From Diphasiastrum complanatum (lineage: Eukaryota; Streptophyta; Lycopodiopsida; Lycopodiales; Lycopodiaceae), in NCBI GenBank assembly GCA_029204225.1, contig CM055098.1, positions 18,073,303 through 18,137,302 on the forward strand: 64,000 bases of DNA, in the 5' to 3' direction. Positions 63,741 to 64,000 of the stretch are shown here, piece after piece; positions within the stretch are counted from its first letter, which is position 1, and every line of letters begins with the position of its first letter. The notes beneath the pieces were generated by a model, which was given only the letters and a program-made list of their open reading frames with translations, was not told the DNA's origin and ran no database searches. Both the position numbers and the translations under genes were made by a program.

Positions 63741-64000
63741 CTGCAGCGGTAAGCGCTATCATTAATTAGTCTTGACTCCGTCAACATAAGCTGTACCGAA
63801 TCAAAATTATCTGAATTCAGGCCCTTATATATTCTTTTGCACTGCTTGTCTTGCAAAGAGTCGGTGTAAATGGAGTCCAACGAACCAAGCTTCAAACGCA
63901 GACCAGTTATTTGTTGGTGAATCTAATTTGAAAGCCTTTTTTCGATGTTAGATAATACCAAAACTTGAATGCATAGTTCTTCCAATCCTATGGCTCCATG

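Overview
This is a stretch of plant nuclear genome, most likely from a seed plant with a very large, repeat-rich genome; a conifer or other gymnosperm is my best guess. The evidence for a plant is an NPR1-like exon at the right edge, a plant-style FCP1/NLI-interacting-factor exon with a clean splice acceptor, plant Ty1/copia gag proteins of the UBN2 type, and tRNA-Met primer sites (TGGTATCAGAGC) beside several LTRs. Gene density is very low and old, decayed retrotransposons lie inside each other, which fits slow removal of repeats. The species cannot be fixed from the sequence.

Layout. 1-12,402: remains of at least five Ty1/copia elements on both strands (pol fragments, gags, LTRs at 1065-1650, 2055-2599, 3611-4282, 6968-7245 and 11,557-12,402), with three local tandem repeats. 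12,403-15,130: a 24-25 bp repeat in three clusters, interrupted by copia and Ty3/gypsy scraps. 15,180-31,473: a nest. A gypsy element carries a copia element (A, LTRs about 1.2 kb), and A carries a complete young copia element (B, 17,786-24,216, LTRs of 655 bp differing at only 3 sites). A segment of about 10.8 kb (about 17,460-28,295) appears to have been inverted afterwards: gypsy integrase and copia A integrase are both cut at the same two points, and the LTRs of A face each other. 31,474-33,155: more copia scraps. 35,583-38,950: an exon-intron region of unknown function ending in an FCP1-like phosphatase domain, probably a pseudogene. 39,985-45,330: copia remains, including a partly LTR-bounded one with a 0.5 kb insertion. 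45,330-50,171: an acidic ORF region between two 250 bp direct repeats. 51,737-53,199: a non-LTR (LINE-type) reverse transcriptase remnant with a C2H2 finger. 54,013-54,904: a pogo/Emigrant-like non-autonomous DNA transposon. 56,250-56,770: two gypsy integrase tails. 57,165-59,530: a degenerate gene between arrays of GATAC/GTATC dyads. 61,407-62,235: a tandem TRIM array with 45 bp internal domains, one of whose LTRs carries about 120 bp matching 25S rRNA. 62,302-62,684 and 63,086-63,211: a candidate MITE and a long hairpin. 63,411-63,740: the NPR1-like exon.

Function. Almost nothing here works as a cellular pathway. The only apparently complete mobile element is copia B, and it has an in-frame TGA between gag and pol. 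The two host-gene signals are the NPR1-like exon (salicylate/defence or BLADE-ON-PETIOLE type regulator, gene continuing off the right edge on the minus strand) and the FCP1-like region. The structurally most informative parts are the double-split inversion, the TRIM array with the rRNA-like LTR, and the recurrent gag-pol stops or frame breaks.
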